The position numbers and the translations under genes are program-made. 64,000 nucleotides of DNA from Candidatus Geothrix skivensis (GTDB lineage Bacteria > Acidobacteriota > Holophagae > Holophagales > Holophagaceae): positions 278,733 through 342,732 of the forward strand of contig JADKIO010000009.1 of assembly GCA_016721195.1 (NCBI GenBank). The letters are read 5' to 3'. How positions within the stretch are numbered: position 1 is the first letter of the stretch; each line of letters starts with the position of its first letter. This document shows, piece after piece, positions 49,033 to 57,837 of this stretch. Below the pieces are notes generated by a model. The model was not told the origin of the DNA. It was given only the letters and a program-made list of their open reading frames with translations, and did not search any database.

Positions 49033-52000
49033 TCAGCCCCGCCCCAGCTGCTCCTTCAGCTCGATCACCACCGCCGCCAGGGCCGCCTCGAACCGGGCCA
49101 GCAGGGGGGGGATGGCTTCTGGAGGCCCATCCTGGATGGCGTTCTGGAGATCCCTGGATAGGCCGGAGAGCTGCACAGCGCCGATGGTGCCGGCCACGGC
49201 GATCATGGAGTGCGCGTGCCGGGAAGCCGTTTCCGCCTCCCCCTGGGCCAGGGCCTCCCGGATCTCTTGGGCCGCTTCCAGCTTGAGCTCCAGGAAGCGA
49301 CCCAGCATTTTTTCGTAGAGGGCCACATTGCCCGAAAAGGCGGCCAGGCCGGCCTCCCGGGAGAGGCCTTCCGGCCCGGGCGGCACACCCGTGCCAGCAG
49401 CCTGGGGTGGCGGAGGGAGAGGGGGCGGCGTACCGGGGGCTGTTTCTTCCCGCTGGATCCATCTCGCCAGGGTGCCGAACAGCTCGTCGGGATTGATGGG
49501 CTTCGTGACGTAGTCGTTCATGCCGAGGGCCAGGCACCGCTCCCGTTCCGGCAGCATGGCGTGGGCGGTCATGGCCAGGATGGGCAGGGTGGCGAAGCGG
49601 GCCTCGTCCCGCAGCAGTCGGGTGGCCTCGTAGCCATCCATGACCGGCATCTGGATGTCCATCAGCACCGCATCGAAGGGCTCTGAGTGGGCCTTCTCGA
49701 GGGCATCCCGTCCGTCCACGGCGAGGGTGACCTCCATGCCCACCAGGGCCAGGAGCTCCATGGCCACCTGCTGGTTGAAGTCGTTGTCTTCCACCAGCAG
49801 GATCCTGGCACCCTTCAGTCGACCCAGGTCCTCTGCAGCTGTCGCCAGCCTGGCGGGGGCCCGCTGGACAGGAGTCTTCCTGCCGAAAGCGTGGGTGATG
49901 GCATCGAAGAGCGAAGACGGCGAGATGGGCTTGGTGAGGTAGCCGTCCAGCTTTTCTTCCTCCACCCGCCGGGCCACCTCCTCATCCCCGTAGGCGGTCA
50001 CGATGATGATCCTTGGGATGGCATGGACACCCAATTCAGTCTGGATCCGGCGGGCGGCCTCGAACCCATCCTCATGGGCCAGGTGCCAATCCAGGAGCAC
50101 CAGGTCGAAGGGCGCCCGCTGCAGCTCCGCGAAGGCCTCTTCGGCGGTGGCCACCATGGTGGTGGGGTAGCCCAGGCCCGTGGCCAGGCCATGCAGGATC
50201 AGGCGGGCGATGGGACTGTCGTCCACCACCAGGATGCGGAGGCCCGTGAGGTCATCCATCCGGGCGTCCCGGGGCGCGGGCCTCAGGTGCCCAATCCCGA
50301 AGATGGCCGTGAAGAAGAACTCGCTGCCCTTGCCCGGCTCGCTCTCGACCCAGAGCTCGCCCCCCATCATGCCCACCAGGTGCTTGCTGATGGCCAGCCC
50401 CAAGCCCGTGCCCGTGAACTTCCGGGTGCTGGAGCTGTCCACCTGGCTGAAGGGCTGGAACAGCATGCGCATCTGGTCGGGCGACATGCCGATGCCCGTG
50501 TCCCGCACCGAAAACTTGAGGGTCACCCGGCCTTCTCCGGACTGGAGCCTGGTGACGGTGACCACCACCTCACCGGATTCGGTGAACTTGACGGAGTTGC
50601 TGCAGAGGTTGGTGAGCACCTGACCGAGCCGCATGGGATCGCCGGCCAGGCAGGGGGGCACGTCAGGGGCGATGTTCAGCAGGAATTCCAGGTGCTTTTC
50701 GGCGGATTTGGTGCCGACCAGCTGCGTGACCTTTTCGAACTCCTCCTCCAGGAAGAACTCCTTGGCGTCCATCTGGAGCTTCCCGGCTTCGATCTTGGAG
50801 AAGTCCAGGATGTCGTTGATGATCCCCAGCAGGGAATCCGCAGCGACCTTGGTCTTGACCAGCTGCCGCTGCTTCTCGGTGAGGTCCGTCTGGAGGGCCA
50901 GGTGGGTCAGCACCGTCACCGCGTTCATGGGCGTGCGGATCTCATGGCTCATGTTCGCCAGGAAGGAGCTCTTCATGCGGTTGGCAGTCTCGGCCGCCTC
51001 CTTGGCGCCCACCAGGTCGGCGTTCGCCAGTTGCAGTTCCCCGGAACGCAGGGTGACCAGCTCTTCCAGCTGGGCTTTGTAGAGGGTCAGCTCGGAGAGG
51101 GCCCGTTCCCGGTCCGCCTCCAGTTGGGAACGACGCTGCAGTTCGTTCCGCAGCTCCAGGGTGCGCTTCCGGACCACCCGCTTCAGGGACCAGGACCAGA
51201 GTGCCAGCCCGCCCAGCAGGATGACGCTGAGGATGGGCAGGGCCGCCAGGGCGACCCGCCGGAGGCTGGTCAGAAAGGGACTTCCGAGGCCTCCAGGACC
51301 GCGAAATGCTTGGCGTAGAGGTGGTCGAGGGTGCCGTTCTCCTTGAGTCGGAAGATGCCTTCGTTGAGCTGGGCCAGGAGCTGCGCCTCGCCTTTCTGGA
51401 CGGCCAGGCCCCGTCGGGAGGGATAGATTTCGGTGGGCAGCATCGAGATGTTGGGAAAGGCCTGCTGGCTCTTCAGGTAGAGCCAGGTGTATTGGGTGCG
51501 ACCGCGCAATCCGCCTGGCCAGCCGCGAGGGCCTGGATGCACGCCTCGTTGGTCGAAAGCTCCTGGAACGGAATGCCCTGGGACTGGAAGTACTCCGCCA
51601 CCGCATTGCGACGGTTCACGACCACCCGCTTCCCGATCAGATCCCGTTCGGAGGTGATGCTCCGGTCGTCCCTGCGGATCAGCAGGATGTAGGTCATGGA
51701 ATGGGTGGGCACGGTGAAATCCATCACCTGGGCCCGCTCCTTGGTATAGATCACCGTGCCCAGGGCATCGAGCTCGCCCTTTTCGAAGGCCTCCCGGCCC
51801 TGGGCGAAGGGCAGGGGACAGATCTTGATGGGGCGCCCGATGACCCGCTCCAGCTCCCGGAGGAGGTCGTTGCTGAAACCCGCGGGAGATCCCTTTTCAT
51901 CCAGGTACTCGTAGGGCCGGTTCCCGATGTTGGTGGCTACGGTGAGCGGCGGCGGGGGCGGGTCAGCCGAGAGGGTCAGGCTGCACCAGGCCCACACGAG

Positions 52001-52102
52001 AATCCGCAGCATCACCAGCCCGGCTGCCATCAGCCCGGACCACCCCCACCTGACAGGGCCACCTTGCCTGGGACTGGCAACGGTCATCGGAGGGGTTTTC
52101 AC
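49033..52102 (-). pseudogene. hybrid sensor kinase with periplasmic-binding, kinase, two receiver and Hpt domains, frameshifted
   Basis: Reading on the minus strand, a membrane anchor and a type 3 solute-binding domain (from ATNIGNRPYEYLDEKGSPAG) begin at 52102. The frame must change near 51500 (after QADCAV, resuming at TQYTWLYLKSQQAF) and again near 51285 (after HLYAKHFAVLEA, resuming at SPFLTSLRRV). It then runs intact through a TM helix, the kinase (SSFLANMSHEIRTPMNAV; GTGLGLAISKHLVG), two receivers (VVDDSPIAR with LLDWHLAHEDG; LVEDNDFNQQ with LMDIQMPVMDG) and a C-terminal Hpt domain. The architecture is that of BvsS/EvgS-type sensors, about 1020 residues when joined. Either it is inactivated or the sequence has two indels. 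Confidence 0.85.
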
Positions 52103-52222
52103 GGCAATCGCCTTGCGGACAGGACCTTATCGGGTGTTCATGGGGCAGCCTGAATCCGGGCCGGCCCACCCGCCTGGCAGGCCCAGGCCCACCACCCGGC
52201 CCCCTGGCCCTGGTGGGTCTGC

Positions 52223-52487
52223 CTACTCACTCCGGATCTGTCCCTCGGCGCAGAAACACTGGGGATGAGAGGCATATACATATTCGAAGCGCTCCCGGGC
52301 CACCCGCTCCTCCCGTTCGAGCTCCACCAGCAGGGGTCCGGATCGCGTTCAGGCCCTCCCGCCACCCAGGCCGACCGCTGGACCGGCGGTGGTAGAAGAG
52401 GCCCTGGCCGCTCGTGCCGCTGTTGCGGACGAGCAGGACCCCCATGATCATCACGGCGAGGAAGACAGCGCCCCAGCCTAGCCACAT
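52223..52487 (-). pseudogene. small one-TM membrane protein, probably frameshifted
   Basis: Starting at the ATG 52487, MWLGWGAVFLAVMIMGVLLV forms one membrane helix followed by a short polar segment. Near 52350 the protein-like frame appears to shift: the +1 frame continues PLLVELEREERVARERFEY and ends CFCAEGQIRSE at 52223, which looks like a normal acidic/basic cytoplasmic tail, while the original frame becomes Gly/Ala-rich. I take this as one small protein of about 85 residues with one indel. Family unknown. It lies upstream of tRNA-Arg on the opposite strand. Confidence 0.45.
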
Positions 52488-52604
52488 CGGAACCCCCACC
52501 TGGGAAAACTTCGCCTGTCGTCAACGGAATCGATTGAACAAGGTGTCCCCTGCCCCTCAAGGGCTTAGCGGTGCGTCCGAAGGAATGCTTTAGATTCCAT
52601 GCAT

Positions 52605-52620
52605 CGATCCCGCGGGATCG
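52605..52620. promoter_or_regulatory. perfect 16-base palindrome
   Basis: CGATCCCGCGGGATCG is a perfect palindrome in the gap upstream of tRNA-Arg and of the divergent small membrane protein. It could be an operator or a chance GC-rich palindrome. Confidence 0.3.
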
Positions 52621-52755
52621 GCCGTTGCCAGCAGAGGGGCCAGATCCGGTTCCGAATGGCCAGACCATCCGGAAACCCTGGATATGGCACCGGCCCTTCG
52701 CTGCGAGCGCGCCAGATCCGCCCTCCCCCCCCAGACCCGCTAAACTGACCCCTGC

Positions 52756-52832
52756 GCGCTCATAGCTCAGGTGGATAGAGCAGCAGCCTTCTAAGCTGCA
52801 GGTCGCTGGTTCGAGTCCAGCTGGGCGCACCA
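52756..52832 (+). tRNA. tRNA-Arg (anticodon TCT)
   Basis: A 77-base cloverleaf: acceptor GCGCTCA/TGGGCGC with one G-T pair, D arm GCTCAGGTGGATAGAGC, anticodon arm GCAGC CTTCTAA GCTGC with anticodon TCT, T arm GCTGGTTCGAGTCCAGC, and an encoded CCA. The AT-rich island begins right after it, so it is the probable left boundary, although I found no repeated copy of its 3-prime end. Confidence 0.96.
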
Positions 52833-53646
52833 AGATATTCAGAAGCAAGAGCCTTTTTTTCTAAACTTGGCTATCGCTCCTTGTCATTCCCGAAGGCCTG
52901 CCAAGCCTCCAGATTTTAAGTTCAGATGTGCCTCTCCAGTGAGGAAGTGCACAACCACGACACAACAATATCGGCCGAAGATCCGCACGGGTAAAGCGTT
53001 TTCACGCTTCATCACTGATTACCTTTGCGCAGGGCAACCGTGAATGCCAGAGCATTTGAAGCCAACTGGGTGTGCCCTGAACCGCCACCGAGACAAGAGA
53101 CTCGCTCAGATAGACGTTTGATCTCTGCGATCTCACCCAACATCGTTTGAGAACCACTTTCGCTAGCCTTCATGCCCAAACCAGAACACCCATTGCAGAT
53201 ATCGAGAGCACGCCTGGCTACCAGTGCATCACCATGACCATGATTTACATTGAGACCAGCCTGGGTGCCAAGCGTAGGGCTCAGGATGCTCTCGGAGAGA
53301 GACTAGGACTTGGATGAGATCGAACTCCAAATAGGGTTGCCTCTTTCACTCAGAAGGAAACATGTGTTCGGGGTAGTTACTCATCGTTTTCAACCTCTTC
53401 ATTTGTAGTATTTGAAACAACAAGCTGGCCTCGGATTACCTTTCAGTTACCCAAATTGTAACTGGTTCTCGCAGTAAGAGAAACACAGTCTCAATATCTA
53501 TGATGCCACAGGTAACGAATTCATTTAGCCTTTGGCAGAAAGAGGTTGGCCTGAAGATTTTGGTTGATAACCTAGTTTCTTCGTTCTGTTCTTCGTTCCT
53601 TCTAGTAAACAAGCCGGGTCTACCCGTGCCCTGTAACGAGTTAGAT
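52833..53646. other. mostly non-coding start of the island
   Basis: About 800 bases without an intact gene. Besides the possible gene remnant at 53012-53302 (minus strand) I see no ribosome site with a protein-like frame. The last 200 bases before the zinc-ribbon gene are AT-rich and may hold its promoter. Confidence 0.5.
53012..53302 (-). pseudogene. possible gene remnant without a start codon
   Basis: After a TAG at 53303-53305 the minus strand has 96 uninterrupted sense codons giving a protein-like sequence (TLGTQAGLNVNHGHGDALVA, ALDICNGCSGLGMKASES, then GEIAEIKRLSERVSCLGGG). No ATG, GTG or TTG with a ribosome site precedes the conserved-looking part. It may be the C-terminal remnant of a gene cut by island rearrangement. 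No family is recognised. Confidence 0.3.
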
Positions 53647-54039
53647 ATGGCCTCTCCGCTCGAATCTGTAAAATGTCCGAATTGTGGCGCATCAATTCGT
53701 GCGAGTACGAACCACCGTGCAATTAGCTGTCCATACTGTGCTTCCTCGCTACAAAACGCAAAAAGCTCATTACAGGTTAAGGAAATCAATGACTTCTGTG
53801 GCTGCGGGAAACGGCACAGTGCTGTTTGTGTGAAATGTGGTTCAGGTTTGTGCGATGCACATTCATTGACTACAAGACAATTTAATTTACAGGCAATTAT
53901 TCGAACTTATGCGCCGCACAAGTTGCGGTTTGCTTCAGAAATAATCCAAGCACTACATGGTGTTGCAGACCCCAGTTGCGTTATGTGTTCTGCTTGTCTT
54001 GACACTACGATTGAAAGTTGGATAGCTACATTTCGCTAA
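53647..54039 (+). CDS. zinc-ribbon protein of the island
   Basis: A 130-residue protein starting with a zinc ribbon (CPNCGASIRAS, then CPYCASS), followed by further Cys pairs (FCGCGKRHSAVCVKCGSGLC) and a C-terminal CSACLDTT. This many paired cysteines suggest two or three bound zinc ions. The gene is AT-rich compared with the core genome. The ATG is chosen at the start of the ribbon; an in-frame upstream extension looks non-coding. No family or function is recognised. It converges with the yidD gene across a long hairpin. Confidence 0.6.
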   Translation: MASPLESVKCPNCGASIRASTNHRAISCPYCASSLQNAKSSLQVKEINDFCGCGKRHSAVCVKCGSGLCDAHSLTTRQFNLQAIIRTYAPHKLRFASEIIQALHGVADPSCVMCSACLDTTIESWIATFR

Positions 54040-54072
54040 TTAAATGGCCCTTCGAAGGGCTATCTAATTAGC
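54035..54072. terminator. long interrupted palindrome between convergent genes
   Basis: GCTAATTA, then the perfect GCCCTTCGAAGGGC palindrome, then TAATTAGC form a nested inverted repeat of 38 bases that includes the stop codon of the zinc-ribbon gene. It is likely a bidirectional terminator shared with yidD. Confidence 0.65.
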
Positions 54073-54084
54073 CAAATGGTTAAT

Positions 54085-54288
54085 TCAAGGATAATCCACC
54101 CCACCATTTGGTGGTGCACACCGAATGAGACGCCGGCAACCTTTAGCTACGCCAACTAACGCACCATGCTTTTCGATGGCTAAAAGCATGTAATCGGAAC
54201 AACTCGGCGTAAAACGACAATTTCCACGAATTTTGCTCGGCGCCCACTCCTGGTACCGACGAATCAGAAAGGATATGATCGCTTTCAA
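54085..54288 (-). CDS. yidD: YidD-like membrane protein insertion factor
   Basis: A 67-residue YidD homologue: FLIRRYQEWAPSKIRGNCRF, then TPSCSDYMLLAIEKHG and KGCRRLIRC, which cover the family core including its conserved cysteines. Canonical YidD works beside YidC, usually in the rnpA-yidD-yidC region; here it lies alone in a mobile island with low GC. The C-terminal APPNGGVDYP is close to the normal family end. It is 15 bases downstream of the second zinc-ribbon gene on the same strand and may be cotranscribed with it. Confidence 0.88.
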   Translation of the reverse strand: MKAIISFLIRRYQEWAPSKIRGNCRFTPSCSDYMLLAIEKHGALVGVAKGCRRLIRCAPPNGGVDYP

Positions 54289-54303
54289 TCACTAGTCCAT
54301 TTT

Positions 54304-54765
54304 TTACCGAAATGTAACAATGGTGCAATTACCAAAGCTTGTCTTAGCTCCAAATAGCCCAGAGAGACAACCTGGCACGACCTTGTATGGAACTTCATCG
54401 CAACGAAAAAATTCAAAGCCTTGTGCAGCATAACTGGCGACAAATTTAGTAAATTGGTCCGCTACACCCATCGGAGTTCCCTCGCCGCTGAATATTGCTT
54501 CAAAATATGACATCAGATATATAAATCCGCCAACATTATAGGTTCTAAATCCTTGAAATTTAGACTGTGAAGCAGAAGTCCCTCCGGTGGAAATTGGTGG
54601 AACCATGTTCGCGACTGGTTTCTCGTTTTGAGGGGGTTCGCTTGACATAACAACAGGATTCGACGCTCTTTTTTTAGCTGCTTCACGACAACTATCGCAA
54701 AGAGTGGATTGAGCGGATTCTGGTGTAAAACTGTTGCCGCAAGAGAAACATTTCTCAGCTTTCAT
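54304..54765 (-). CDS. zinc-ribbon protein with unknown C-terminal domain
   Basis: A 153-residue protein with an N-terminal zinc ribbon (CFSCGNSFTPESAQSTLCDSC is represented by CFSCGN and CDSCREA), a flexible Ser/Pro-rich linker (about 40-65) and a C-terminal domain of about 85 residues (FQGFRTYNVGGFIYLMSYFE, QGFEFFRCDEVPYKVVPGC) that I do not recognise. It has the same AT-rich composition as its neighbours. It starts a possible two-gene unit with yidD and lies back-to-back with the recombinase gene, about 115 bases away. The pairing with yidD hints at an envelope or small-peptide role, unproven. Confidence 0.6.
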   Translation of the reverse strand: MKAEKCFSCGNSFTPESAQSTLCDSCREAAKKRASNPVVMSSEPPQNEKPVANMVPPISTGGTSASQSKFQGFRTYNVGGFIYLMSYFEAIFSGEGTPMGVADQFTKFVASYAAQGFEFFRCDEVPYKVVPGCLSGLFGAKTSFGNCTIVTFR

Positions 54766-54880
54766 TTTGGAGCTCCTGTTGATGTCATCGAATATCTTGC
54801 CCTAGTCGTGTTGAAAATCGATGAAAATATTCCTCTGATGGTTATTTCCCAAAAAACCTCTGATGAATGGCACACCGGAT

Positions 54881-55501
54881 CTACTCGGATGCCTGTTGAC
54901 GGATTGATGTTTCAATATTCAGTTCTTGCTTGGCCGGCACGGAATCATTGCGAAGATAGGCGTAAAGCGTCTCCCGGCTGATTCCGAACTCCCTCGCCAG
55001 CACGGATTTCTTCTCTCCAGCCTGGGCCCGGGCCCGAAGCTGCTTTCTCTGAACCTGATTGAGCGAGGGCTTGCGGCCCTTGTAGGCTCCACGCTTCTTG
55101 GCCAGCGTAATGCCCTCGTGCTGACGCATTCTGATGATCGACCGCTCGAACTCGCTGAATGCTCCCATCATCGAGAGCATCAATCTGGACATTGCGTCAT
55201 CTTGGCCACTGAACATCAGATTCTCCTTCTCGAACCTGACCTTCACACAACGGCTTGTGAGGCCGTTCACGATGGAGAGCAGGTCAGAGAGGTTCCGGGC
55301 GAGGCGGTCCATACTGTGAACAACCACCTCATCGCCCTCACGGACATAGGCCAGCATCGCCTGAAGCTCAGGTCGGTTGGAATCCTTCCCGCTGACCTTC
55401 TCTTCAAAGATTCGATCAAGGGACATCCCGTCCAGCTGACGGTCCAGGTTCTGGCCGACGCTGCTGACTCGCTTGTATCCGACCACCTGACCCTTCGACA
55501 T
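54881..55501 (-). CDS. serine recombinase (resolvase/invertase family)
   Basis: A 206-residue small serine recombinase. The catalytic domain shows GYKRVSSVGQNLDRQLDGM with the nucleophilic Ser, followed by VVVHSMDRLARNLSDLL and a GAFSEFERSIIRMRQHEG linker helix; the C-terminal HTH (KKSVLAREFGISRETLYAYL) binds the crossover site. It could resolve multimers, invert a segment or integrate the island. The ATG at 55501 has a perfect AGGAGG ribosome site and a promoter just upstream. GC content is nearer the core genome than the rest of the island. Confidence 0.92.
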   Translation of the reverse strand: MSKGQVVGYKRVSSVGQNLDRQLDGMSLDRIFEEKVSGKDSNRPELQAMLAYVREGDEVVVHSMDRLARNLSDLLSIVNGLTSRCVKVRFEKENLMFSGQDDAMSRLMLSMMGAFSEFERSIIRMRQHEGITLAKKRGAYKGRKPSLNQVQRKQLRARAQAGEKKSVLAREFGISRETLYAYLRNDSVPAKQELNIETSIRQQASE

Positions 55502-55521
55502 GGTGCCTCCTGTCTGATTAG

Positions 55522-55549
55522 AGTCTAGACCCTTTTCGGAAAATGTCAA
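55522..55549 (-). promoter_or_regulatory. promoter of the serine recombinase gene
   Basis: On the minus strand TTGACA (complement of 55544-55549), a 16-base spacer and TAGACT (complement of 55522-55527) give a near-consensus promoter. The -10 overlaps GTCTAGAC, a palindrome that could be the recombinase site, and the AGGAGG ribosome site follows. Confidence 0.6.
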
Positions 55550-56001
55550 GTAATAGCCGTTTGGATCCTATTTGGACGTTTTACGTGACTAGTTGGGCTG
55601 TCGGAATGTGGTATAGCCCAACCTGACAGGGGGCTAACCCACTCGAAATCGTTGACCTGGCGGGGATTAGGGTCAGGAGGTTTGAATCCAGGGATTCTGT
55701 CTTCGTTTCTGCCTCACTCGGAGCGATATACCAGTTGGCGCCAAATGAAGATGAACGAAAATCGTGTTCTGATTTTTTTGGCTTTTTGATTTGAACCAAA
55801 ATCACAGAGAAACTTCGAAAGATTTTCGGCCTTATCTTCGGAAAAAGATTTGACCGGGGCCTTGGAGAAGGACTCTTACATTCCAAGTTGAAGATAAGGG
55901 ATTTGAAATTGATGTCATTTAGAATTGGGTCAATAAAAAAATCCAAAAATATCGAAATATCATGACTCTCGAAACAGAATTAATTATAAAGGAAATCGCA
56001 A
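55550..56001. other. non-coding AT-rich stretch upstream of the RHH gene
   Basis: About 450 bases with no convincing gene. One minus-strand open frame of about 120 codons crosses it but has no ribosome site and looks random. ATGACT-17-TATAAA (55962-55990) is a possible promoter for the RHH gene, but it would overlap the AAAGGA ribosome site. Confidence 0.4.
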
Positions 56002-56187
56002 ATGGGAAGACCTAAAAAAGAAGAACGTTATAGACGAGTTCAGTTCTATCTGGTTCCTGAATTGGAATCAATTGTTCGTTGTTATGCTAATGATAATAAA
56101 ATGAAAATTAGTATGTATATAAGAACTGCCCTTGAAAAATATTTTAATGAAAAACAGAGAGGTAATAACGGCAATGAACGACCTTGA
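56002..56187 (+). CDS. ribbon-helix-helix protein
   Basis: A 61-residue protein of the CopG/MobC-like ribbon-helix-helix type: a basic N-terminus GRPKKEERYRR, a beta strand VQFYLVP, and two helices ending in MKISMYIRTALEKYF. Such proteins bind plasmid operators or origins of transfer as dimers. It has an AAAGGA ribosome site and very low GC. It overlaps the next gene by 14 bases and stands directly before the replication-protein gene, fitting a plasmid copy-control or mobilisation role. Confidence 0.7.
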   Translation: MGRPKKEERYRRVQFYLVPELESIVRCYANDNKMKISMYIRTALEKYFNEKQRGNNGNERP

Positions 56188-56545
56188 TACCAACCCACCT
56201 GAAGATTTTGTTGAGAACTTCACCAATGAAGTCATGGAATACCAATTGTTTGAGAGTGGATTAGCCTACGCCATCCAGAAAGAAGTGGCTCGAGTTGTTT
56301 GCGAGAGGCTGAGAACCAGGCTTGGCCAACAACCCGAATCGGTCAATTGGGTATCTATTGGCGCCGAACTTGGGCTGCCACCAGATACCCCAGCTCGCTG
56401 CATCCGAACCCAACTGGAAGAGCGAGTGGTCAGTGAGATCATTCAGAACACGGACTTAAACCGCTTGGTGACGGAATCAGTGCCTCCTCCCATCTCTGAA
56501 GCCCGATCCGAGCCCAGCAAGAACTGGATCCTTCTCCTGGACTAA
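56174..56545 (+). CDS. small hypothetical protein of the island
   Basis: A 123-residue, acidic, soluble, mainly helical protein (DFVENFTNEVMEYQLFESG, then CIRTQLEERVVSEIIQNTDL). No Cys cluster, membrane segment or known motif is visible. It starts within the RHH gene, suggesting coupling, and ends about 95 bases before the replication gene. Composition shifts to higher GC through the gene. It may be a partner of the replication or mobilisation proteins, which is inference only. Confidence 0.55.
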   Translation: MNDLDTNPPEDFVENFTNEVMEYQLFESGLAYAIQKEVARVVCERLRTRLGQQPESVNWVSIGAELGLPPDTPARCIRTQLEERVVSEIIQNTDLNRLVTESVPPPISEARSEPSKNWILLLD

Positions 56546-56640
56546 GAGCAGGAGGCCAGGAAATGGCCTAGGGATTTGGCGCTGGCCATCGATACAGGAC
56601 ATTGAGAGGCAAGCGAGCCTCCGTCTAAAAGGGAGCTATC

Positions 56641-57777
56641 ATGCGCGTTCAAGCGTTAAATACAGTATTAAAACAACATCTACATGATGAGCCGAACGGC
56701 TCCCAGTGTTTGGCGAGAGATGCAGGTGTTGGGGAAGGCCTCGCAAGCCTTCCCATGAATAGCGGACGGCCTTCTGAACTGGAGGCCGCCCTGTCCAACC
56801 AATCCGAACCCTTGCCATTCGTCCCGAAGCCAGATCAGGAACAGTCTGATTTCCAGGAGTGGGTGCAGGCCAAGCGGACCATCCTCCACCAGTTGGCTAC
56901 CAACCAGCCAATTCTTGGAGGCTACAGCGTCTCCATGCCCAGAAAGGACTATCGGAAGCACGAGAAGAACCTGACCGTTGCTGTTGTCGAGAACCTGTTC
57001 CGTCGCAGGACTGTCCGACTTGAAGGACTAACGGGCCCAGGAAACGAGAGGCTCATCTTTGCTGACTTTGACGTACTCCCGGAGGGCTATCCCTCGTTTG
57101 AGATGCTGGAGCACCTGCTTTCATGCGCATTTCATGAGAGGGCCTGCGTCATGCCTTCATCTGGTGGACACCTCAAGGTGATGTTCAGAACCACAGGGAA
57201 GAACTGGAGCATGGAGGAGGTGAGGCAGTTCCTCGCCTGGCAGTTTGGCGGTCCAAACGGATTCTGGACAAGGAAGGGTGAGCGGCTGAACAAGAGGAGA
57301 GAGGGAGTGAGTGCCTACTGCATAGACAGGCAGGGCACAGACCACACCTTCATCAACATGGACATGCTAGAGCTGATGCAGAAGAGCTATTCAAAGCTGC
57401 ATCTCTTCACTTCATTCAGGCCAGAAGAGCAGGCTAACCATTCACCCATACATGTTTTCTCTTCCACTACCTATAGTGCAGGGGTAAATCCAGCAGAGGC
57501 TAAGCCGTTCCTGTGGAACTCCTACCAAGGCGAGATCCCCAAGGCGATTCTGAATCTCCGAAACAACGAACTATTGGAGAAAGTTTTTCGGGCAGCAGCA
57601 GGATCCTTCTACTTGTCCACGACCTATGGAGTGGCCCTTCCTCAGAAGCAGCTCGGACAGCTTTTCGGCGTCAGCCACCAGCAGGTACCTGAAGAACACC
57701 TGCATGATCGACAAGGTAGGTGGCAGCGTCAGCTTCTACGACACCCGCGTGAAGCTCGTGAAGGTGAAAGCCTAGTC
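56641..57777 (+). pseudogene. primase/replication protein (AEP-like) with a frameshift in its HTH
   Basis: The first 350 residues look like an archaeo-eukaryotic primase-type plasmid replication protein: ERLIFADFDVLPEG gives the paired acidic (hDhD) motif, and SSGGHLKVMFR the sxH motif. A C-terminal HTH begins LPQKQLGQLFGVSHQQV. At about 57687 the frame breaks; a one-base correction continues as RYLKNTCMID and SVSFYDTRVKLVKVKA to a stop at 57777, which reads as a natural end. Uncorrected, the frame runs on into tatA. Either the gene is inactive or a base is missing. Its place behind the RHH gene supports plasmid origin. Confidence 0.6.
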
Positions 57778-57786
57778 CCGATAGTC

Positions 57787-57821
57787 GGGGGCACGGATGC
57801 TTCAATCCGTGCCCCCCTTTT
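57787..57821 (+). terminator. intrinsic terminator at the right edge of the island
   Basis: GGGGGCACGGAT pairs perfectly with ATCCGTGCCCCC around GCTTCA, followed by four T residues, 10 bases after the replication-protein stop. It separates the island from the tatA gene. Confidence 0.85.
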
Positions 57822-57837
57822 CCATAGGAGGAGCCCC

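Larger units (their letters stand above)
52833..57780. mobile_element. AT-rich plasmid-like genomic island next to tRNA-Arg
   Basis: About 5 kb with clearly lower GC and different codon use than its surroundings. It holds two zinc-ribbon genes, a YidD homologue, a serine recombinase, a ribbon-helix-helix protein, a small hypothetical protein and a primase-like replication protein. The combination of recombinase, RHH protein and replication protein suggests an integrated plasmid or mobilisable element. The left edge is tRNA-Arg; the right edge is near the terminator at 57787. No flanking direct repeat was found. Confidence 0.6.

Noticed and set aside
55581..55946. 121-codon minus-strand frame between the recombinase and the RHH gene
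   Set aside because: No ribosome site, random-looking composition and no motif.
57690..57777. C-terminus of a host gene disrupted by the island
   Set aside because: It reads as a natural continuation of the HTH in the replication protein after one base is added; no separate host gene is recognised. Not fully excluded.
52756..57800. Direct repeat of the tRNA-Arg 3-prime end marking the island's right edge
   Set aside because: I searched for the T-arm/acceptor phrase near 57.7-57.9 kb and found none.
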